Part shown: positions 6,214 to 9,121 of the stretch, piece by piece
How positions within the stretch are numbered: position 1 is the stretch's first letter
Layout: each line of letters starts with the position of its first letter
Assembly: GCA_964525945.1 (NCBI GenBank)
Contig: CAZGKX010000079.1
Coordinates: 1 to 9,121 of the forward strand
Direction: 5' to 3'
DNA: 9,121 nucleotides
DNA from: CAZGKX01 sp964525945
GTDB taxonomy: Bacteria > Pseudomonadota > Gammaproteobacteria > Legionellales > Legionellaceae
The notes under the pieces: generated by a model
The model's database searches: none
Told to the model about the DNA's origin: nothing
What the model saw: only the letters and a program-made list of their open reading frames with translations
Translations under genes and position numbers: made by a program

Positions 6214-8194
6214 AATGGCTTGTTTTCTTTTGGGTTGCTTTCCCATACTGTTGCAAGCAGGAGAGCCCATATTTAACATTCGGTTGGCCAAAGGCGAAAC
6301 AGCATTTCCGCACAATATGGATTGGTATGGCTTTCCTGCGACGCGCTTCCTCGATATCACCAATCAAAGCACGGTCACCATGCCAGTTGCTTACACGTTG
6401 CCTGCGCAATACGTTATTGATAAGGCGACTTCTTCATGCGGTAGCGTGCTCAAAGCCGGAGAAAGTTGTAAATTGGCTGTGGTTTTTAATCCCGATCAAC
6501 GTGGGCATTTTTCTGGACATCTGAAGGTCTGTGGGTTCAATGCGCTTTGGTGTTCTGTAGATCCCCAAGGGTTTGATGTCACCGTAACCAACAATGTGAT
6601 TGTCTCCAGCAATTGTGAAACCATTCAATCGCGCCCCTTTGCCAAGCTCGATTGTGCCGGCTCGCAGCTGTATGCCCAAAATTTTTATTCATTTTTAGCC
6701 AGCGTGCTGCATGCCAACGCCCCGGCTTCGGCCCAATCGTTTAATTATTATCAACACAAGCCCAGTGTCGATGAGACCACAACACCATGCCTGCTTGCTC
6801 ATCAAAAAAATGTCGATTTAGATCCAGCTATTCAAGGTGGGGGAGTGCCGTTGTGTGGGTTAATGGGGTATGCCAGCAGCAACAGTGCCTCGAAAGCGGC
6901 GGTTAGCAAACAATATCCACCTTATTTAACCTTGTTATTGGGCACCTCTTATCCGATCACACCGACGACAACCGCTTTGGATAAATTACCGCAATTGCTC
7001 GCCACGTTTGGCCAATCCAGTATGGATCCTTTCGTGCAACATTTAGGGTACGATGGCTATGTGAATTTTTTAAACAATTATTACCTGCAACAAATGTCAA
7101 CGCCTTATGCCAATTGTGGTGAGTCGGCGGTGTGCCCTAGCCTGTATTATTTACCATACAGCAGTGAGGCAGCATCGTTGGAAAATTGGCCACCGCGCGG
7201 TATGCGTTATTGGGGAATGAGCGGGGGCGGAGGCAGTGGTGCTGGCTATCAAATTCAAGCGTTTAAGCCGGGCAGTGAGGAGCATTATACCCTGTTTTCA
7301 GGGGGTGGTGGCGGTGGTGGTGGCAATACTACGCCAGAGGATTTAAACACCTTGCACATTTCTCTTCTCAACACGGGCTCCGGTGGTGGTGGTGGCAGTC
7401 AATTTGCTGAGTGTTACGTGACAAAAACGGGAAACTTGAATGGTTTAGGTTTGGGCTCTGGGACGGGTGCGGGATTGAGTGCGGTGGAGGGCCGAGACAT
7501 CTCTTTTCAACCCCCACCACCCACGGAGTATTCTTATTATCCCCCCAATACTCACCCCACATGGAGTGATGCTCAAACGTTGTTGTCTTATGGCGATAAT
7601 TTAGCGTATCTTTTTAACACGTTATTACCAAAACTCTACAATGAAGGGTATACCATCACCATTACTGGTGGGGGCGGCGGAGGTACCGGTCTTGAGTTTT
7701 TAAACGCCATGGGCGAAGAATATCAACCGCACCCCTTGTCGATCGGGTATGGTTTTAATTTTTGTTATGTGTTCAATAAAGCCAAGCAATACACCCCTAC
7801 GGATTGTATTTCTTCCTCAACACCTACCCCCAGTTCTGCCACAATTGACAATATTGTGTACCAAAATATGGGTACAATTTTTAACAAAGGAATGAACCTC
7901 GCTGTTAAGGCATGCAAGGGGGGCTATTCCAATTTTCAATGCACGTGTACGTTTCAGCATGCTTATGTTGTTTGCCAGTTGACTGATTTGTTGGTTGCCA
8001 ATGGTTTTTCAAGTGCCGATGTGCCCACTTGGTTGATCAATCCACATTGCAATGAATCCGTGAACGCTGTCCAGGCCAATGCGACACTCATTGAGCAATT
8101 GCCCAGATTGAATGCAACCAACCATTGTGCGGCATCGGTTAAGACGTTTTACCAAGCAAAAACGGCAACCATGTGCATGCCGCCATGGGTTTAA
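6200..8194 (+). CDS. Exported polyglycine-run protein with N-terminal ASH/choice-of-anchor-D-like domain (unknown function)
   Basis: A 664-residue protein that I do not recognise as a named family. A signal peptide is likely, with cleavage after LLQA (residue 20). Residues about 25-130 fit an ASH/choice-of-anchor-D Ig-like fold: LDITNQSTVTMPVAY, then CGSVLKAGESCKLAVVFNPD (80-99), then GHFSGHLKV, the family's Cys-Gly...Gly-x-x-Cys...Phe-x-Pro pattern. The middle and end are Tyr-, Ser-, Thr- and Pro-rich with pure glycine runs at 342-345, 368-375, 395-399 and 490-495. The mature form has 20 cysteines, an even number that suits disulfides in the periplasm or outside. No catalytic motif and no C-terminal anchor were seen. 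LLGC at 10-13 is a poor lipobox, so a lipoprotein is less likely. Start overlaps the barrel gene by 14 nt, suggesting joint production. A surface or secreted structural protein is inference. Confidence 0.8.
   Translation: MMRFKMACFLLGCFPILLQAGEPIFNIRLAKGETAFPHNMDWYGFPATRFLDITNQSTVTMPVAYTLPAQYVIDKATSSCGSVLKAGESCKLAVVFNPDQRGHFSGHLKVCGFNALWCSVDPQGFDVTVTNNVIVSSNCETIQSRPFAKLDCAGSQLYAQNFYSFLASVLHANAPASAQSFNYYQHKPSVDETTTPCLLAHQKNVDLDPAIQGGGVPLCGLMGYASSNSASKAAVSKQYPPYLTLLLGTSYPITPTTTALDKLPQLLATFGQSSMDPFVQHLGYDGYVNFLNNYYLQQMSTPYANCGESAVCPSLYYLPYSSEAASLENWPPRGMRYWGMSGGGGSGAGYQIQAFKPGSEEHYTLFSGGGGGGGGNTTPEDLNTLHISLLNTGSGGGGGSQFAECYVTKTGNLNGLGLGSGTGAGLSAVEGRDISFQPPPPTEYSYYPPNTHPTWSDAQTLLSYGDNLAYLFNTLLPKLYNEGYTITITGGGGGGTGLEFLNAMGEEYQPHPLSIGYGFNFCYVFNKAKQYTPTDCISSSTPTPSSATIDNIVYQNMGTIFNKGMNLAVKACKGGYSNFQCTCTFQHAYVVCQLTDLLVANGFSSADVPTWLINPHCNESVNAVQANATLIEQLPRLNATNHCAASVKTFYQAKTATMCMPPWV
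7301..7324 (+). repeat. GGN trinucleotide tract encoding eight consecutive glycines
   Basis: Eight glycine codons in a row (GGG, GGT, GGT, GGC, then three GGT and GGC) form a short imperfect microsatellite. Related tracts in the same gene are at 7223-7234 (4 Gly), 7382-7396 (5 Gly: four GGT and GGC) and 7667-7684 (6 Gly). Any gain or loss of a unit keeps the reading frame and changes only glycine number. Confidence 0.8.
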
Positions 8195-8217
8195 AGGGTT
8201 AGAAAAAACGGTATGAT
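8190..8217 (+). promoter_or_regulatory. Weak candidate promoter for the acetyltransferase gene
   Basis: TATGAT (8212-8217) is a fair -10 element, with TTTAAA (8190-8195) as a poor -35 at 16-bp spacing. It lies in the 56-nt gap after the polyglycine gene. No terminator hairpin is visible in that gap, so read-through from upstream is equally possible. Confidence 0.25.
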
Positions 8218-8250
8218 GGAGTAAAGATTTTGAGTGGAGTTTAAAATTTG

Positions 8251-9000
8251 ATGTATTCAATAGACGAATTTCAGCGAGCGGAAGCTCATTTTTACAGCAT
8301 CATCAGCAGTGAGCGCATGCAAACAGAGCATGTGCTCGCGTTTGCTACGGGTGTACAATCTCCCACTTTAAATCACGCTGTGATTCATCATGTCGATGAA
8401 CAGTTTCGACAGAGCCTGATTGCTTGTTGTGATTTTTATGCCAATAAGGCTGTGCCCTGGGAAATTGGGGTGCCTGATAAGCATTATCAACAATTGCATC
8501 ATACCCTGCAACAACATGGTTTTGTTGAAACTGATACCGGCGTTGCTATGGGATTGTTGTTGCAAAGTGTAAAAAAATCACCTGTTTCAACGGCGTTGGT
8601 GATGAAAATTATGGACGATGATGTGGAGGGATGGAGTGTCCCGGTTATGCTTGGTTTTGAGTCAACGCCTGACAGGATGGCGCCTTATACGTTTAGGCAT
8701 TTATCCGCTGTGCAAACAGGGCAACCGATCGTGCATTTTTCTGGGTTTATTGACCATCAAGCGGTGTGTTCATTAACCCTTACGTTTGGCGATGGCAATG
8801 TCCGTGTTGACGATGTGGCAACAACGCCACAGCATCAACGTCAGGGGTATGCAACACAATTGCTGCTTGCAGCCTTAGAGCACGCAAGTGGTTTAGGGGC
8901 GCAGTACGGTTTTTTGGAAGCTTCCAACAGCGGTTTGAGCGTGTACAACAACATTGGTTTTGAGCGATTGTTTACAACCCATTATTTTGAAATGGCTTGA
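8251..9000 (+). CDS. GNAT-family N-acetyltransferase with long N-terminal extension
   Basis: Soluble 249-residue protein. The C-terminal half (about 150-249) carries the GNAT fold signals. Strand beta4 is NVRVDDVATTP (183-193), followed by the acetyl-CoA pyrophosphate loop QRQGYA (196-201, fitting Q/R-x-x-G-x-G/A), its helix TQLLLAALEHA, then YGFLEASNSG and VYNNIGF (231-237), the family's last strand-helix pair. It would transfer an acetyl group from acetyl-CoA to an amine; the acceptor cannot be predicted. The first ~120 residues have no obvious motif and may be a degenerate second GNAT-like or substrate domain. I preferred ATG 8251 with GGAG at 8236-8239 (11 nt spacing); the adjacent in-frame TTG at 8248 is the alternative. 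No functional link with the upstream genes is evident, and it has no signal peptide. Confidence 0.82.
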   Translation: MYSIDEFQRAEAHFYSIISSERMQTEHVLAFATGVQSPTLNHAVIHHVDEQFRQSLIACCDFYANKAVPWEIGVPDKHYQQLHHTLQQHGFVETDTGVAMGLLLQSVKKSPVSTALVMKIMDDDVEGWSVPVMLGFESTPDRMAPYTFRHLSAVQTGQPIVHFSGFIDHQAVCSLTLTFGDGNVRVDDVATTPQHQRQGYATQLLLAALEHASGLGAQYGFLEASNSGLSVYNNIGFERLFTTHYFEMA

Positions 9001-9095
9001 TCCTTTTTATGTTTAGAGAAGCGAATGAACGTGAATGATATTGTCCAATATAAGTCTTTTTGTAAAAACCTCGAGTTTAGCCATTTTTCCCTAAT

Positions 9096-9121
9096 CCGTT
9101 CGCCCTGAGGAGCGTGCGTAG
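9096..9121. repeat. Possible REP-like palindromic repeat, truncated by the window edge
   Basis: The terminal bases, beginning CCGTTCGCCCTGAGGAGCG, resemble the left arm of the common bacterial intergenic REP-type palindromes whose right arm reads like CGAAGGGCGAACGG. Only one arm is inside the window, so the palindrome itself cannot be confirmed here. The stretch 9001-9095 between the acetyltransferase stop and this point holds nothing I can support. Confidence 0.4.

Noticed and set aside
6200..6240. Lipoprotein signal (LLGC at residues 10-13) for the polyglycine protein
   Set aside because: Leu at the -2 position is atypical and the hydrophobic stretch before it is short; cleavage by signal peptidase I after residue 20 fits better.
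7368..7562. Antisense open frame across the polyglycine region
   Set aside because: It is a by-product of GGN codons, read as proline- and histidine-rich on the other strand; no start signal or domain.
9025..9108. A 27-codon frame with AGAGAAG upstream of its ATG, after the acetyltransferase gene
   Set aside because: Its end lies within the suspected repeat and its product has no recognisable feature; it is too short to support as a gene.

Overview
The window looks like chromosomal DNA of a low-to-mid GC gammaproteobacterium. A Legionella-like organism (order Legionellales) is my best guess. This is inferred from codon and base composition, the type of envelope genes, and what appears to be the start of a palindromic dispersed repeat at the right edge; no ribosomal or other marker gene is present to prove it. 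No mobile element, CRISPR array, tRNA or rRNA was seen.

Layout: (1) Minus strand, 955 to the left edge: metN, the ATPase of the MetNIQ methionine importer, missing only its C-terminal end. It has a good sigma70-type promoter and a leader of about 127 nt containing a 10-bp hairpin. (2) Divergent intergenic region, 956-1148, containing a perfect 16-bp palindrome (1134-1149) typical of a TetR-type repressor site, placed at the start of the rightward operon. (3) Plus strand, 1149-5439: four overlapping genes encoding a tripartite efflux pump. These are an HlyD/EmrA/AaeA-type periplasmic adaptor, an inner-membrane FUSC/AaeB-like exporter split into two consecutive half-size proteins, and an OprM/NodT-type outer-membrane lipoprotein channel. 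By family this would export aromatic acids or similar toxic small molecules from cytoplasm to outside. (4) Plus strand, 5485-8194: a small opacity-type outer-membrane beta-barrel whose 3' end overlaps a 664-residue exported protein of unknown function. That protein has an ASH/choice-of-anchor-D-like Ig fold at its N-terminus, four uninterrupted polyglycine runs and 20 cysteines in the mature form. (5) Plus strand, 8251-9000: a GNAT-family acetyltransferase with a long N-terminal extension. (6) 9001-9121: no convincing gene; the last ~26 bases look like the start of a REP-like repeat cut by the window edge.

The pump genes overlap (26, 31 and 17 nt) and are almost certainly translated from one message. 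The beta-barrel gene follows after 45 nt without a visible terminator, so the pump and the barrel/polyglycine pair may share a transcript, but this is not proven. The least explained part, and the best candidate for something undescribed, is the coupled barrel/polyglycine-protein pair.
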